The position numbers and the translations under genes are program-made. A DNA stretch of 64,000 bases, taken from Candidatus Gastranaerophilales bacterium. Its GTDB lineage: Bacteria > Cyanobacteriota > Vampirovibrionia > Gastranaerophilales > Gastranaerophilaceae. The notes beneath the pieces were generated by a model, which saw only the letters and a program-made list of their open reading frames with translations, had not been told where the DNA came from and did no database searches. The stretch is from assembly GCA_947625305.1 (NCBI GenBank), contig CANQNW010000002.1, positions 156,581 to 220,580 of the forward strand. The letters are read 5' to 3'. Below are positions 8,549 to 18,155 of the stretch, one piece after another (the first letter of the stretch is position 1; every line of letters starts with the position of its first letter).

Positions 8549-10315
8549 TTATTTCTCGGGTTCTTCAAATTTTTGAATTTGAGTTTCAAGTCCCGTCCAG
8601 ATTTTATCATATTCTTCTTTAACTACATTTTGAATAGAACCTGATTGTCTATATTTTTTATACAATTTATCGGCCGTATCACCAAAAACACCGAGTATTG
8701 CACCTGAAACGAGCGAGAACATTAAGTTTTTAGCACCCGAGAACATTTTTGTCGTACCGTATACAAATGTAGCAAATGTACCTACTAAAGGTATACAGGT
8801 CGTTAATGTTGCTGAAATTCTTTCATCTTTATTATCTGCTTTTGATATTGCAAATGCGCCTGCACCTATAGGGAATAATACGGATAACACATCCGTCGGT
8901 GCCGACCCTACTTTTAATTCTGCCTGTTTAAGAAAATATTGTCCCATTTCAAGTTCTGTTGCTTTTTCAAGATTTTTTGTTATTTTTTTTGACATTTTTG
9001 AAAACTGTTTAAAACTTTTATCCGAAAGAATTTTTGAACTGTTTAACCCCTTTAATATTGTCATTACTTCTTCTAATGCGCCTTTTGAATTACCGTTAGC
9101 GGATAAAACAGTGTCCATTGCCTCTTTTAGAATTTGTTTTATACTTTTAAGTTCATCAGTCGAATAATTTTTTTCCGATACCCCTTTAAAGATATCTTTT
9201 ATTATTAAGGTTATTTCTTCAGAAACTTTTTTTCTTGCCTTTGTTTCATTTCCGCCGGAACATTTTTTAAATATTTCTAATTTCTGCTTTAAAAGTTTAA
9301 TTTTTTCCATTGATACTTTATCTTCCGGATTAATTACATCCAATAGAGCATTTATATTGCCTTTAATGCTGTCTGAAATAGTATCAATATTATTAGTCAA
9401 TTCTTTTTTAGCGGATAATATCTGCTTGCTTAAAGTTTTTTGAGCTTCTTTCGATAAATCCTCCGTTGCATATGATTTATAATTAGCCCTTTTAAATAAT
9501 CCCTTATTTTTGAAAAATCTTTGTTCTATCTTTTTTGGTAAATCCTCCAAGAGTTTTGAGCGGACTTTATCCCTTTTAACTCTGGCTCCGAGGCTGAAAT
9601 TCTTATCATAAACGGCATCCAGTTTTTGAGTTTGTTTTTCTAATATATCTATCCATTCGCCGAGAGTTTTTGTTACATCTTTAATTTTTATTTTTTGCGC
9701 CTTTGTATTTGCATCTAAAGCCTTTAAATCTTGTATTTTATACTCTTTTAAAAGCGATGAAAAATCTTTTAATTTTACTTCGGATTTATTATATTGCTTA
9801 CCCAAAGTTTTATCTACAATACTTTTAAATCCCGAAGTTATTTTTTCACAGAATTTTTTTGTTACTTTATTAGTTTTACACAACTTATCAAAAAAGCTGT
9901 CTTTAATTGCAGTAAAATTAGACGCTGACTCCATTACATCAACAGCTTTTTTTGTACCTTTTTTAGAATAATATTTAGTTTTTGCAGCAAAGTTTTTTGG
10001 TGAATTTAAATTGGCATTTTTAATATCGTTTGATAATTTTTTGCTTAAAAGAGAAATCTTTGAACCATGCATACCCTTTGCAAGAATCATACCGATTATT
10101 CCTGCAGTTAATATGGTAGACGCTATGGTTGAACCGAATAATAATTTTTTTCTTTTGCTTTTATGAGTTGAAATTTCTAAATTATTTTTATCCTTCCGGT
10201 CTGCAGTAACAGGTGGATTTGTATATAATAATTTTTTTTCAGGGAAATTTTTCTCCAGCTGATAGCTTGGAAATTCACTGAAAATATTATTATTTATGGA
10301 AAAATTATTATTCAT
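8549..10315 (-). CDS. uncharacterised membrane protein with long helical domain
   Basis: A 588-residue protein of unknown function. A disordered N terminus leads to a membrane helix at about 57-80 (LLFGSTIASTILTAGIIGMI), then some 400 residues of Lys/Glu-rich helix with coiled-coil character. A C-terminal hydrophobic part follows (ISATLTTCIPLVGTFATFVYG and MFSLVSGAILGVFG). The pattern of long basic helices between membrane segments, with a 'KADNKDERIS' loop between helices, resembles the 931-residue protein at 707-3502, and the two may be distant relatives. It starts 5 bases after the stop of the 87-residue gene upstream, so the two are likely co-transcribed. Confidence 0.72.
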   Translation of the reverse strand: MNNNFSINNNIFSEFPSYQLEKNFPEKKLLYTNPPVTADRKDKNNLEISTHKSKRKKLLFGSTIASTILTAGIIGMILAKGMHGSKISLLSKKLSNDIKNANLNSPKNFAAKTKYYSKKGTKKAVDVMESASNFTAIKDSFFDKLCKTNKVTKKFCEKITSGFKSIVDKTLGKQYNKSEVKLKDFSSLLKEYKIQDLKALDANTKAQKIKIKDVTKTLGEWIDILEKQTQKLDAVYDKNFSLGARVKRDKVRSKLLEDLPKKIEQRFFKNKGLFKRANYKSYATEDLSKEAQKTLSKQILSAKKELTNNIDTISDSIKGNINALLDVINPEDKVSMEKIKLLKQKLEIFKKCSGGNETKARKKVSEEITLIIKDIFKGVSEKNYSTDELKSIKQILKEAMDTVLSANGNSKGALEEVMTILKGLNSSKILSDKSFKQFSKMSKKITKNLEKATELEMGQYFLKQAELKVGSAPTDVLSVLFPIGAGAFAISKADNKDERISATLTTCIPLVGTFATFVYGTTKMFSGAKNLMFSLVSGAILGVFGDTADKLYKKYRQSGSIQNVVKEEYDKIWTGLETQIQKFEEPEK

Positions 10316-10320
10316 TTTAA

Positions 10321-10584
10321 TTATTTCTTAGGTATATATTTAAGGAAAAAATCCATACCCTTTTTAAATAAGTTAGCAATTGCCGTACGGCCTTTAAAAA
10401 GCGCAATACCCGCAACAGCCACTCCGCCTGCAGTTACCAATGCTTTTGTAAAAGTATCCTTTTTAGCACCCATATCGGATTTTGCTATAGGACTGTTCGG
10501 ATTTGTGTAATTTTCAGTTCTGGACTGCAAATAATTGCTTCCGTATGATGATTGATAATTACTGTAAAATATATTATTCCACAT
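10321..10584 (-). CDS. small single-pass membrane protein
   Basis: An 87-residue protein with a Tyr/Asn/Ser-rich N terminus (many NYQSSYGSNY-like residues). One membrane helix spans about 48-66 (ALVTAGGVAVAGIALF), and the tail is short and basic. No family is recognised. It is the first gene of a probable two-gene operon with the 588-residue membrane protein. A good ribosome site (AAGGAG) precedes the ATG. Confidence 0.7.
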   Translation of the reverse strand: MWNNIFYSNYQSSYGSNYLQSRTENYTNPNSPIAKSDMGAKKDTFTKALVTAGGVAVAGIALFKGRTAIANLFKKGMDFFLKYIPKK

Positions 10585-10775
10585 AGCATACTCCTTTACC
10601 TTATATATTTAAAAACAAATTTTACGTAAAAATTGCCTTACTTTTTATTTTTATTTATTTATTTTTACAATTATTTTCATAATGAAAACTTTACTCCAAA
10701 TGCTGTATTTTTCGCTAAAAACCTTCCTTTTTTTCAAGTTTTATCGGATGATATAATATAGAGGAATAAGTTTTA

Positions 10776-12416
10776 ATGTTCAAAGAAAAAACTGATTTAA
10801 ACCTGATGGCTCAAAATTTTATGGAAGAAGCAAGACTCTGCCATGAAAAATACCTTATTAAAGGCAATCGTAATGATTTAGATAATGCGGTTGACAATTA
10901 TATTGATGCCATAAAATATAATCCTAATATTCCTGAAGCTTACTACAGGCTTGCCACATTACTTTGGGATAAAGGAGAAATAAATCTTTCCTGTGCGATT
11001 GAACAATGTAAATCAGCAATAAATTTATCTCCTGAAAATCCTAATGCAAGGATTTACACGGCATATTTTCTTGAGCAGGCAAAAAATTATGAAGAGGCAG
11101 AAAAAGAATTTAAAGAGGCTATAAAATTAAGTAATTTTAAATCGGCAAGACCAAGATTATCTTTAGCTTCTATGTATATTGATAAAATGCATGATACAAA
11201 TATCAATGCAAAAGATATATCTATGTCGTTATACTATATGTTATCAGGCAGTTTAAGCATAGCATTCGATTTACCCTCTATTAAAATGTTATATAAAAAT
11301 ATTAAAAAAAGCAGTACTTTATTATTTTATGACATACTGGGCAATATTTTTGAAAAAACAAAAAACTATTCCTTAGCTGTTAAAGCATATGACCATGCAG
11401 CCGGTTCAACAGGCAGAGAAGAACTCTACTATACAAAAATCGGTGATATTAATATAAAAAATGAAGAAATCCAAACAGCCAGAATTTCTTATATGAAAGC
11501 TTTAGAAGCAAATCCTTATAATAAAGATTTACTTTTAAAACTTGCAACTTTAACACAAATATATTTTGAAGAAGATTTAAATACTGCTATTGACTGCTAT
11601 TCTAAGCTGTTAGAACAGGGTGAAGATAAGCCCGAAATATATTATGAACTCGGTCATCTTTATCTTAAAAAAGAAGATTTTATAAATTCAATAAATGCTT
11701 TTAAACTTGCCATTGAAAGAGATTGTGAAAATCCTTTTTATCATAATGCGTTAGCTTATGCTTTAGTCAGAGCGGAACAATTTGAAGATGCTTGCGAACA
11801 CTATAAATTTGCAATAGATAAAAATCCCGACCCCGAATGGACATCAATAGTATGTCAGGCACTGGCATCACTTTATCATAAAGTTTATGATGATATTGAT
11901 TCGGCTATGGATTTACTTCAGACAGCGATTATGCTTGATAAAAATAATGATGAGGCATTTCAGGAACTGGGCGACATTTATACTGAATGCGAAGATATTG
12001 ACAGTGCCATAAAATCATATTGCGAGTCAATAAAAATTAATCCGAAAAATGCACAAGTGTATAATAAATGTGCAATGGCGCTATGGCAGAAAGATTATCT
12101 TGAAGAAGCAATAATTGCATATCATAAGGCAATCGGAATAAATCCCGATTACTACAATGCCTACAACAATTTAGGGGTTATTTATTTAGACGGAATATTT
12201 AACTTAAAAGAAGCTAAAAAATTATTTGAAACTGCAATATCAATTAAACCTGATTATGTAATGGCTCACTTTAACTTAGGTAGAGCATACGAAAAAGCAG
12301 GCAAAAAAATTGAAGCTGCAAAATATTATCAAAAGGCTCTTGAATTAAATGATATTGAAACAGAGATGGATTCAGAGGAAATAAGAAACAAGTTATATTC
12401 TTTATTTGAAGTTTAA
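10776..12416 (+). CDS. large TPR-repeat protein
   Basis: A 546-residue cytosolic protein made almost wholly of tetratricopeptide repeats, with at least ten units. Clear ones include PEAYYRLATLLWDKGEINLS, PEIYYELGHLYLKKEDFINS, DEAFQELGDIYTECEDIDSA, YNAYNNLGVIYLDGIFNLKE and YVMAHFNLGRAYEKAGKKIE. There is no signal peptide or membrane segment. Such solenoids assemble complexes; the partner is unknown. The ATG at 10776 has a GAGGAA at good spacing. It is convergent with the sigma-factor gene. Confidence 0.9.
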   Translation: MFKEKTDLNLMAQNFMEEARLCHEKYLIKGNRNDLDNAVDNYIDAIKYNPNIPEAYYRLATLLWDKGEINLSCAIEQCKSAINLSPENPNARIYTAYFLEQAKNYEEAEKEFKEAIKLSNFKSARPRLSLASMYIDKMHDTNINAKDISMSLYYMLSGSLSIAFDLPSIKMLYKNIKKSSTLLFYDILGNIFEKTKNYSLAVKAYDHAAGSTGREELYYTKIGDINIKNEEIQTARISYMKALEANPYNKDLLLKLATLTQIYFEEDLNTAIDCYSKLLEQGEDKPEIYYELGHLYLKKEDFINSINAFKLAIERDCENPFYHNALAYALVRAEQFEDACEHYKFAIDKNPDPEWTSIVCQALASLYHKVYDDIDSAMDLLQTAIMLDKNNDEAFQELGDIYTECEDIDSAIKSYCESIKINPKNAQVYNKCAMALWQKDYLEEAIIAYHKAIGINPDYYNAYNNLGVIYLDGIFNLKEAKKLFETAISIKPDYVMAHFNLGRAYEKAGKKIEAAKYYQKALELNDIETEMDSEEIRNKLYSLFEV

Positions 12417-12440
12417 TAAACTGTTTAAATCACAATTTTA

Positions 12441-13106
12441 TTAATAATCATAATGATCTTTTTTATTTAAATATTCTCTTATTACATTTAAAGAGGATTG
12501 AATAATCCTTGTAATTCTTGAAGAAGAAAGCCCAACCTGCTCTGCAATTTCTTTTACCTGCATATTACGGTAGAAACGATATTCAATGATAATTCTTTCT
12601 TTTTGAGGCAATTTTGCAATAGCCTCTCTAATAACTCTTCCAAGTTCGGAGATTTCGGCCTTTTCATCCGGCAAGGCAGAAGGGTCTTTAATAAAATCAA
12701 ACGGAGAATCATTATCTGATGCCGCTGCCGCTAAGCTGTCTATTGATAAAATAGTTTCATAAATAGCTTCTCTTACTTTTCCGGGAGTAATTCCGTTTTC
12801 TTCATTACCCTCATCACCCGATAATTCGGTTTCTTCGTCTTTATCAACATTTGAATGTTTTAACGAATACCATTTATATCTGTTTCTTAACTCATTTCTT
12901 ATAGCCCATCTGACTGCCGTTGAAATGTAGGCATTATTATATCTTGCAAGTTGTTCTTCGGTTTTATCTTTTATCATTACCTGAATAGCAATAATACCGA
13001 TACTTACAAGTTCATCATAATCCACCATATGGGATGGAATTCTCTTATGTTCTACCTTTGCTACCTTTTCGATTATTTCAATATAATCTTGTATTTTTGC
13101 CTGCAT
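12441..13106 (-). CDS. sigma-70 family RNA polymerase sigma factor (FliA/SigB-like)
   Basis: A 221-residue alternative sigma factor. Region 2 lies at about 24-85 (MVDYDELVSIGIIAI, then AYISTAVRWAIRNELRNRY). An acidic, Glu-rich linker follows, then region 4 with its helix-turn-helix (LPQKERIIIEYRFYRNMQVK, EIAEQVGLSSSRITRII). This is the four-region-minus-1.1 plan of FliA/SigF/SigB. It lies 12 bases downstream of an flhB homologue on the same strand, which fits a flagellar or export-related regulon. That functional link is inferred from context, and the sequence itself does not separate FliA from other group 3 sigmas. Confidence 0.85.
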   Translation of the reverse strand: MQAKIQDYIEIIEKVAKVEHKRIPSHMVDYDELVSIGIIAIQVMIKDKTEEQLARYNNAYISTAVRWAIRNELRNRYKWYSLKHSNVDKDEETELSGDEGNEENGITPGKVREAIYETILSIDSLAAAASDNDSPFDFIKDPSALPDEKAEISELGRVIREAIAKLPQKERIIIEYRFYRNMQVKEIAEQVGLSSSRITRIIQSSLNVIREYLNKKDHYDY

Positions 13107-13118
13107 ACTCTTATTCTA

Positions 13119-14204
13119 TTATCTTTTATTATACATATTACTACCTTTTTGCGCATTTCGCAAATTGTATACAAAAATCAAAATTTCAGCTACAGCTTTA
13201 TATAATTCGGGAGGAATTGTTGCATTAATTTCAACCATTCTAAATATTGCTCTTGCGACAGGCGGGTTTTCTATAACAGGAATAGAATGTTCCTTTGCAA
13301 TTTCAATGATTTTTTTAGCGAAAAGTTCCGTACCTTTTGCCAATAATACCGGTGATTCCATCTTTTGAGCATCATATTTCAGTGCGCAGGCAATGTGTGT
13401 AGGGTTTGACACAACAAAATCAGCATCAGGCACGGCATCCATCATTTTTTGCTGCAGCATTTGCTGTCTTCTCTGTCTTAATGCAGCTTTTACATGCGGG
13501 TCGCCTTCAGAGTTTTTATATTCATCTTTTACTTCTTTAAAAGACATTTTTTGATCCTGCAAAAATTTCCATCTTACCATTCCGTAGTCAGCGGCTGCTA
13601 TTATGAGAAATGCAATCCCTGCTTTTATTACGAAGTCTATAATTAAAGAACCGAATTCATTTATTATTGCAAAACTGTTTTCTATGGCAACAAGCCCGAT
13701 TATGGTTTCAAGATGGGCTTTATATACCATCCACCCTATAACACCTAATAATACAACTTTTATAATGTTTTTTACCAATTCAAATAATGTTTTTGGAGAC
13801 ATTATATTTTTAAAATATTTTGCAGGATTTAATTTATCAAGTTTTGGTTCTAACGGTTTTGTCGTAACTAACGGCCCTACCTGAATAAAATCACCTACTA
13901 TGGCAATAAAAGCGGATACTATTAATATAGGGCCGATTATTAATAATGTAGGAACTAATATTGATACTGCAAGATGAGTATAACCTATATCCTCCAAATG
14001 TTTATCGGGGATTTTATCATATAAATATACAAATAATATTGAAATTTGATTCCAAATAAAGGGAGATAATTTTACAATTACAAGAAACATAACAAGAAGC
14101 GCCAATGCAGTTGAAAAATCTTTGGACTTTACAACCTGTCCTTCTTTTCTTGCCCTTTGAAGCTTTTGCTGGCTTGCTTCAAATTGTTTATTCTCGTCAC
14201 CCAT
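13119..14204 (-). CDS. flhB: FlhB/SctU-type export apparatus switch protein
   Basis: A 361-residue membrane protein. The basic N terminus (ASQQKLQRARKEGQVVKSKD) is typical of FlhB, four membrane helices lie between residues 30 and 205, and the cytoplasmic domain carries the autocleavage motif NPTH at 267-270 (VVSNPTHIACALKY). Family members sit under the export gate of flagellar or type III secretion machines, and cleavage at NPTH switches substrate class. Length matches FlhB. No other flagellar gene is in the window except the adjacent FliA-like sigma factor, so whether it serves a flagellum or another exporter is open. Confidence 0.93.
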   Translation of the reverse strand: MGDENKQFEASQQKLQRARKEGQVVKSKDFSTALALLVMFLVIVKLSPFIWNQISILFVYLYDKIPDKHLEDIGYTHLAVSILVPTLLIIGPILIVSAFIAIVGDFIQVGPLVTTKPLEPKLDKLNPAKYFKNIMSPKTLFELVKNIIKVVLLGVIGWMVYKAHLETIIGLVAIENSFAIINEFGSLIIDFVIKAGIAFLIIAAADYGMVRWKFLQDQKMSFKEVKDEYKNSEGDPHVKAALRQRRQQMLQQKMMDAVPDADFVVSNPTHIACALKYDAQKMESPVLLAKGTELFAKKIIEIAKEHSIPVIENPPVARAIFRMVEINATIPPELYKAVAEILIFVYNLRNAQKGSNMYNKR

Positions 14205-14220
14205 CTATTTTTAACCGATT

Positions 14221-14751
14221 TTAATATTCCACCATTGATATAACTTCAATACCGTCAGGCAGTTTTTTTCTTCCTTCAAGTTCTTTTAACTCTACAATAA
14301 ATGCGGCAGCTTTTACATCAGCACCTGCTTTTTTCAGCAATTTACAAGCAGCAGATACCGTTCCGCCTGTTGCAAGTAAATCATCAATAACTATAACTTT
14401 TTTGCCTGCCTCTATTGCATCTTTATGTATTTCCAGTTTATCTGTACCGTATTCAAGAGCATATTCTTCACTTATTGTTTCTGCAGGCAGTTTCCCTGGT
14501 TTTCTTATTAATATACATCCTGCATTTATGTTATATGCCAGTGCACTTCCGAATATAAATCCTCGTGATTCAACTACAGCAACATAATCAATTCCTTTGT
14601 TTTTAAATTTATCAGAAAGAAAATCTATCATTGCTTTTAGGGCTTCTTTATCTTTTACGGCAGTTGTTATATCTCTAAAGATTATTCCTTTTACGGGAAA
14701 ATCTTTTATACTTCTTATTTTTTCTTTTACTAACTCAACAGAGTTCATCAT
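14221..14751 (-). CDS. apt: adenine phosphoribosyltransferase
   Basis: Converts adenine and PRPP to AMP in purine salvage. The 176-residue protein shows the Apt opening (IRSIKDFPVKGIIFRDITT), a VVESRGFIFG segment, and the PRPP-binding motif VIVIDDLLATGGTVSAA. Length matches the family. An AAGGAGA precedes two adjacent ATG codons, either of which may start. It sits 16 bases upstream of flhB on the same strand and just downstream of maf. Confidence 0.96.
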   Translation of the reverse strand: MMNSVELVKEKIRSIKDFPVKGIIFRDITTAVKDKEALKAMIDFLSDKFKNKGIDYVAVVESRGFIFGSALAYNINAGCILIRKPGKLPAETISEEYALEYGTDKLEIHKDAIEAGKKVIVIDDLLATGGTVSAACKLLKKAGADVKAAAFIVELKELEGRKKLPDGIEVISMVEY

Positions 14752-14784
14752 TCTCTCCTTCTTAACTCCTATTTTTATTTTACA

Positions 14785-15363
14785 CTAAACTCGTTCTTTT
14801 GTAATTTCATTCAGCATTTCTTTTAACATTTTCGTAGGAAGCCCGACTATATTATTATATTCGCCTTTTATTCCCTTAATAAAGCCATCGGGCAGTTCCT
14901 GTATTCCGTAGGCACCTGCTTTATCATAAGGTTTTTTGGTATTTATATAATTTTTTATTTCTTCATCAGGTATGTTATTAAATGTAACTTCGCTTGTTTG
15001 AGATTTAATAATTTTTTCTTTTTTTTCAACATCAATTATGCATACACCGGTAACTACTTTATGGGTTTTACCGTTTAATTCGGAGAGCATTCTATATGCA
15101 TCATTATAATCTTTAGGTTTACCTAATACTTCATCGCCGAGAATAACTACAGTATCGGCACTTATTATAATTTCCGAATTATGAACATTGTGCAAAACGG
15201 ATAATCCTTTTTTTTCAGCTATATCTTCAATTAATTTATATGAAAACTTTTTTCCGAATATATTTTCATCAAATGACGGGCGAACAACTTCAAAAACAAT
15301 CCCCATTTCTTTTAACAGCGCTAATCTTCTCGGTGATGATGATGCCAGTATTATTTTTTTCAT
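14785..15363 (-). CDS. maf: Maf-type nucleoside triphosphate pyrophosphatase
   Basis: A 192-residue Maf/YhdE homologue that hydrolyses dTTP/UTP or modified NTPs to monophosphates (house-cleaning). Signature segments are IILASSSPRRLALLKEMG at the N terminus, the catalytic SADTVV block (ISADTVVILGDEVLGKP) and the C-terminal DKAGAYGIQ. GIKGEYNNIVGLP follows as in the family. The gene is upstream of apt on the same strand, with about 30 bases between them. Confidence 0.95.
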   Translation of the reverse strand: MKKIILASSSPRRLALLKEMGIVFEVVRPSFDENIFGKKFSYKLIEDIAEKKGLSVLHNVHNSEIIISADTVVILGDEVLGKPKDYNDAYRMLSELNGKTHKVVTGVCIIDVEKKEKIIKSQTSEVTFNNIPDEEIKNYINTKKPYDKAGAYGIQELPDGFIKGIKGEYNNIVGLPTKMLKEMLNEITKERV

Positions 15364-15382
15364 GCTAAATCCTTTAAATACG

Positions 15383-15424
15383 AAAAAAGACTAACTATAT
15401 TTTAAATAAAAGTCAGTCTTTTTG
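15383..15424 (-). terminator. terminator after the 84-residue protein gene
   Basis: On the minus strand AAAAAGACTGACT pairs with AGTTAGTCTTTTTT around an AT-rich loop, ending in a T run. It lies downstream of the gene at 15451-15705. Confidence 0.7.
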
Positions 15425-15450
15425 TAAAACTTGATTTAATTTTATTTACA

Positions 15451-15705
15451 TTAAACACTTCTTCTTTTTGGAGGATTAAATCTTAATCTTAAATAAACTA
15501 CGGATTTAGATGTAACTCCGCTGCATAAATCTTTTAACTTACTGTTCATTTCAATCATACTTCTTTGCATCATTGCATAATCATTCATTGCCGATAGCAT
15601 TTTTTGTGAATCTACCAACTTCGTAGTTTCAGGATTATCCATTTTTAGTTTAGAATATTTTCTAACTAATTCTTTATCAATTCTATCTTTTGCTCCAATA
15701 GTCAT
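15451..15705 (-). CDS. small basic protein of unknown function
   Basis: An 84-residue, mostly helical, basic protein without signal peptide or membrane segment; it ends PPKRRSV. Met-rich central helices (MLSAMNDYAMMQRSMIEMNS) are notable. I recognise no family. An AAGG-type ribosome site lies before the ATG and a terminator follows, which supports a real single gene. Role unknown. Confidence 0.65.
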   Translation of the reverse strand: MTIGAKDRIDKELVRKYSKLKMDNPETTKLVDSQKMLSAMNDYAMMQRSMIEMNSKLKDLCSGVTSKSVVYLRLRFNPPKRRSV

Positions 15706-15814
15706 TTATAAACCTTCCCTCGTTTATATTTTCCCCGTTGTATATTAATAAAAAAATTTTTTATAAGGAAATTGCTTTTTTAAATTACATTATTACAAAT
15801 TGTTAACAATAAAT

Positions 15815-16936
15815 TTAAAACCCTATAAGACTGGGAAGTTCGGTAAATTCAAGATTTTGCGCTTCCGCTACACCTATATTTGTTAATTTACCTCTATAAG
15901 TATTTACACCACGGGCAAGTGAAGAATCTTTTTTAATCGCATCTTCAAGCCCCAAATTAGCTATATTTAATAAATATTTTATAGTTTCGTTTGTAAGAGC
16001 AATTGTAGATGTTCTGGCTACACTGCCAGGAATATTCGCTACACTGTAGTGTATAACTCCGTATTTTTCAAAAGAAGGATTATCAATAGTTGTAATTCTA
16101 TCTATTGTTTCCACTATTCCACCCTGGTCAATAGAAACATCAACAATAACAGAGCCTTTTTTCATGCTCTTTACCATTTCTTCGGTAATTATAGAAGGTG
16201 CTTTATGTCCCGGGATTAAAACTGCCCCGATTAAAGCATCGGTATCTTTTATTAATTTCTTTAATACCGCTTCATTAGAAACATATGTTTTAACTTTTGA
16301 ACCGAACATATTATCTACTGTTCTTAATTTATCCGTATTTACATCTGCAATGCTTACATCAGCGCCCATTCCGACTGCAATTTTAACGGCATTAATACCA
16401 ACCGTTCCCGCACCAACAATAAGAATTTTTCCCGCAGGCACTCCTGCTATTCCGCCAAGCAGAATTCCCGCACCCCCGTTTCTGTTTTCAAGCAGATTTG
16501 CAGCAATTTGAACAGACATTTTCCCTGCAACTTCACTCATCGGAATTAACAAAGGAAGAGTTCCGTCACTTTTTTGTATTGTTTCATATGCAATAGAAGT
16601 TACTTTTCTTGTCAATAATTCCTGTGTTAAAGTTTTTTCAACGGCAAGATGCAGATATGTAAATAATATTTGATTTTTCTTTAAAAATTTATACTCGGAG
16701 GGCTGCGGTTCTTTTACTTTTACTATTATTTCAGCATTATTATATATTTCTTCAGCACCATCGCAGATAACAGCACCCGATTTTTTATATTCTTCATCAG
16801 TAAATCCGCTTCCCAGACCTGCATTTTTCTCTATACTGACAGTGTGTCCTTTTTTTACAAGTAATTTAACACCTTCTGGAGTAATTGCAACTCTGTCTTC
16901 TTTTACCTTTAACTCTTTTGGAACTCCGATTTTCAT
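15815..16936 (-). CDS. ald: alanine dehydrogenase
   Basis: NAD-dependent interconversion of L-alanine and pyruvate plus ammonia. The 373-residue protein opens with MKIGVPKELKVKEDRVAITP and contains the substrate-binding KVKEPQPSE. The Rossmann motif is GAGTVGINAVKIAVGMGADV and the C-terminal segment is VANIPGSVARTSTIALTNET, all typical of Ald. Length is normal. It starts 2 bases after the pyrF stop and is probably co-transcribed with it. Confidence 0.96.
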   Translation of the reverse strand: MKIGVPKELKVKEDRVAITPEGVKLLVKKGHTVSIEKNAGLGSGFTDEEYKKSGAVICDGAEEIYNNAEIIVKVKEPQPSEYKFLKKNQILFTYLHLAVEKTLTQELLTRKVTSIAYETIQKSDGTLPLLIPMSEVAGKMSVQIAANLLENRNGGAGILLGGIAGVPAGKILIVGAGTVGINAVKIAVGMGADVSIADVNTDKLRTVDNMFGSKVKTYVSNEAVLKKLIKDTDALIGAVLIPGHKAPSIITEEMVKSMKKGSVIVDVSIDQGGIVETIDRITTIDNPSFEKYGVIHYSVANIPGSVARTSTIALTNETIKYLLNIANLGLEDAIKKDSSLARGVNTYRGKLTNIGVAEAQNLEFTELPSLIGF

Positions 16937-16938
16937 TG

Positions 16939-17694
16939 TTATTCCTTTACTTCTTTAAGTGCCTCATCAATTTCTGCAATTATCATTTTTGCGGCAACAA
17001 CGGGATCTTGTGCATGAGTAATAGGTCTTCCTATTATCATATAATCAGCACCCGCTTTTATTGCATCGGAAGGCGATACAATTCTTATTTGATCGTTTAC
17101 TATTGCCCAAGTAGGTCTTACCGCAGGACATACTACCAAAAAGTCTTTACCTAACTCTTTTTTTATCTGAGCCGCATCCGTATCGGGCGCAACTACACCA
17201 TGTATACCTGACTCTTTTGCAACTTTCGCCAGTTTTAATACATATGCGGATATATTCATATCCACACCAAGTTCATTGGTTAATGTCTTTTGCCCAAAAC
17301 TTGATAACAATGTAACTGCAAGAATCATAGGAGGTTCAATATTATTTTTTCTAGCATAATCACTGCAGGCTTCAAGTGTATTAATCATCATCTTTGAGCC
17401 GCCTGTTGCACTGATATTAAAGAAATCCACTCCCCGTTTTAAAAGATTAATACTTGTTTGGGCGATAGTATTTGGTATATCTTGAAATTTACCGTCAAAA
17501 TATACTTTTCCGCCGTGTTCTTTTATAACTTCAACAGACTTAAATCCGCAGGCCGTAAATAATTGCAGACCGACTTTAAAATAACCTACGTAATCTTTTA
17601 ACAAGTCCACATATTTTATTACTTCATCTATTGTGTCAAAATCAAGTGCCAGAATTATTCTGTCTTTTGCTAAAATTGGTTTTCGCTGTTCCAT
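16939..17694 (-). CDS. pyrF: orotidine 5'-phosphate decarboxylase
   Basis: Last step of UMP synthesis. The 251-residue protein from the ATG at 17694 begins MEQRKPILAKDRIILALDFD. It shows the catalytic D-K-D arrangement in YFDGKFQDIPNT, then TLLSSFGQ, PAVRP and a phosphate-binding IIGRPIT. An AGGA lies 5 bases before this ATG. The longer frame up to 17733 adds hydrophobic residues foreign to the family, so it was not used. Likely an operon with ald. Confidence 0.95.
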   Translation of the reverse strand: MEQRKPILAKDRIILALDFDTIDEVIKYVDLLKDYVGYFKVGLQLFTACGFKSVEVIKEHGGKVYFDGKFQDIPNTIAQTSINLLKRGVDFFNISATGGSKMMINTLEACSDYARKNNIEPPMILAVTLLSSFGQKTLTNELGVDMNISAYVLKLAKVAKESGIHGVVAPDTDAAQIKKELGKDFLVVCPAVRPTWAIVNDQIRIVSPSDAIKAGADYMIIGRPITHAQDPVVAAKMIIAEIDEALKEVKE

Positions 17695-17792
17695 TTTTAT
17701 CCTAAAATAAAATTTTCCAGTAAATAATAACACTATTGATTTAAGTTATCAATAGTTTTATTACTTATTTTTACTTAATTATCGGAAAAAAA

Positions 17793-18155
17793 TTAGTACC
17801 CTCTTGAGGTAACGATATCCAATAATTCACCTTCTGCCATTAGAGCAAATTCATGAGCTTGAGTTTCTGTCATACCTTCTTTTATTTTATCTTGGTATAT
17901 GCTTTCATATAAATCATCACATGCTTCAAGTAATGCAGGATTACCTTTTGCAAGTGCTACTGCATCATCCACACTTTTTGTAATATCTGTGCCTTTTGCA
18001 CTTTTTACCTGTGAACGGCCTAAAACTCCGGGGTCTTGTACAACTGACCTTGCAGCAGTTTCAGCCTCGGGAATATTTGATACTTCTTTTATATGTTTTA
18101 CCCGATTGTTTTCAGGGTTATATCCAAATCCGGGAATATTATTTATTTCTGTCAT
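17793..18155 (-). CDS. small soluble protein of unknown function
   Basis: A 120-residue acidic protein starting MTEINNIPGFGYNPENN, chosen because a GGAGAG lies at good spacing before the ATG at 18155. It has no signal peptide or membrane helix. The C-terminal half is helical, with a DACDDLYESIYQDKI-like amphipathic stretch and TQAHEFALMAEGELLD. I recognise no family. Upstream, about 280 bases to 18437 are extremely AT-rich and hold no gene or clear structure that I can see. Confidence 0.65.
   Translation of the reverse strand: MTEINNIPGFGYNPENNRVKHIKEVSNIPEAETAARSVVQDPGVLGRSQVKSAKGTDITKSVDDAVALAKGNPALLEACDDLYESIYQDKIKEGMTETQAHEFALMAEGELLDIVTSRGY

Noticed and set aside
13603..13884. Plus-strand ORF inside flhB
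   Set aside because: A shadow frame opposite a well-supported gene, as are the other opposite-strand ORFs inside ychF, ald, dxs, rpsA and the glycosyltransferases.
16885..17154. Plus-strand ORF spanning the ald/pyrF junction
   Set aside because: Tyr/Cys-rich chance translation of the complementary strand; no ribosome site.
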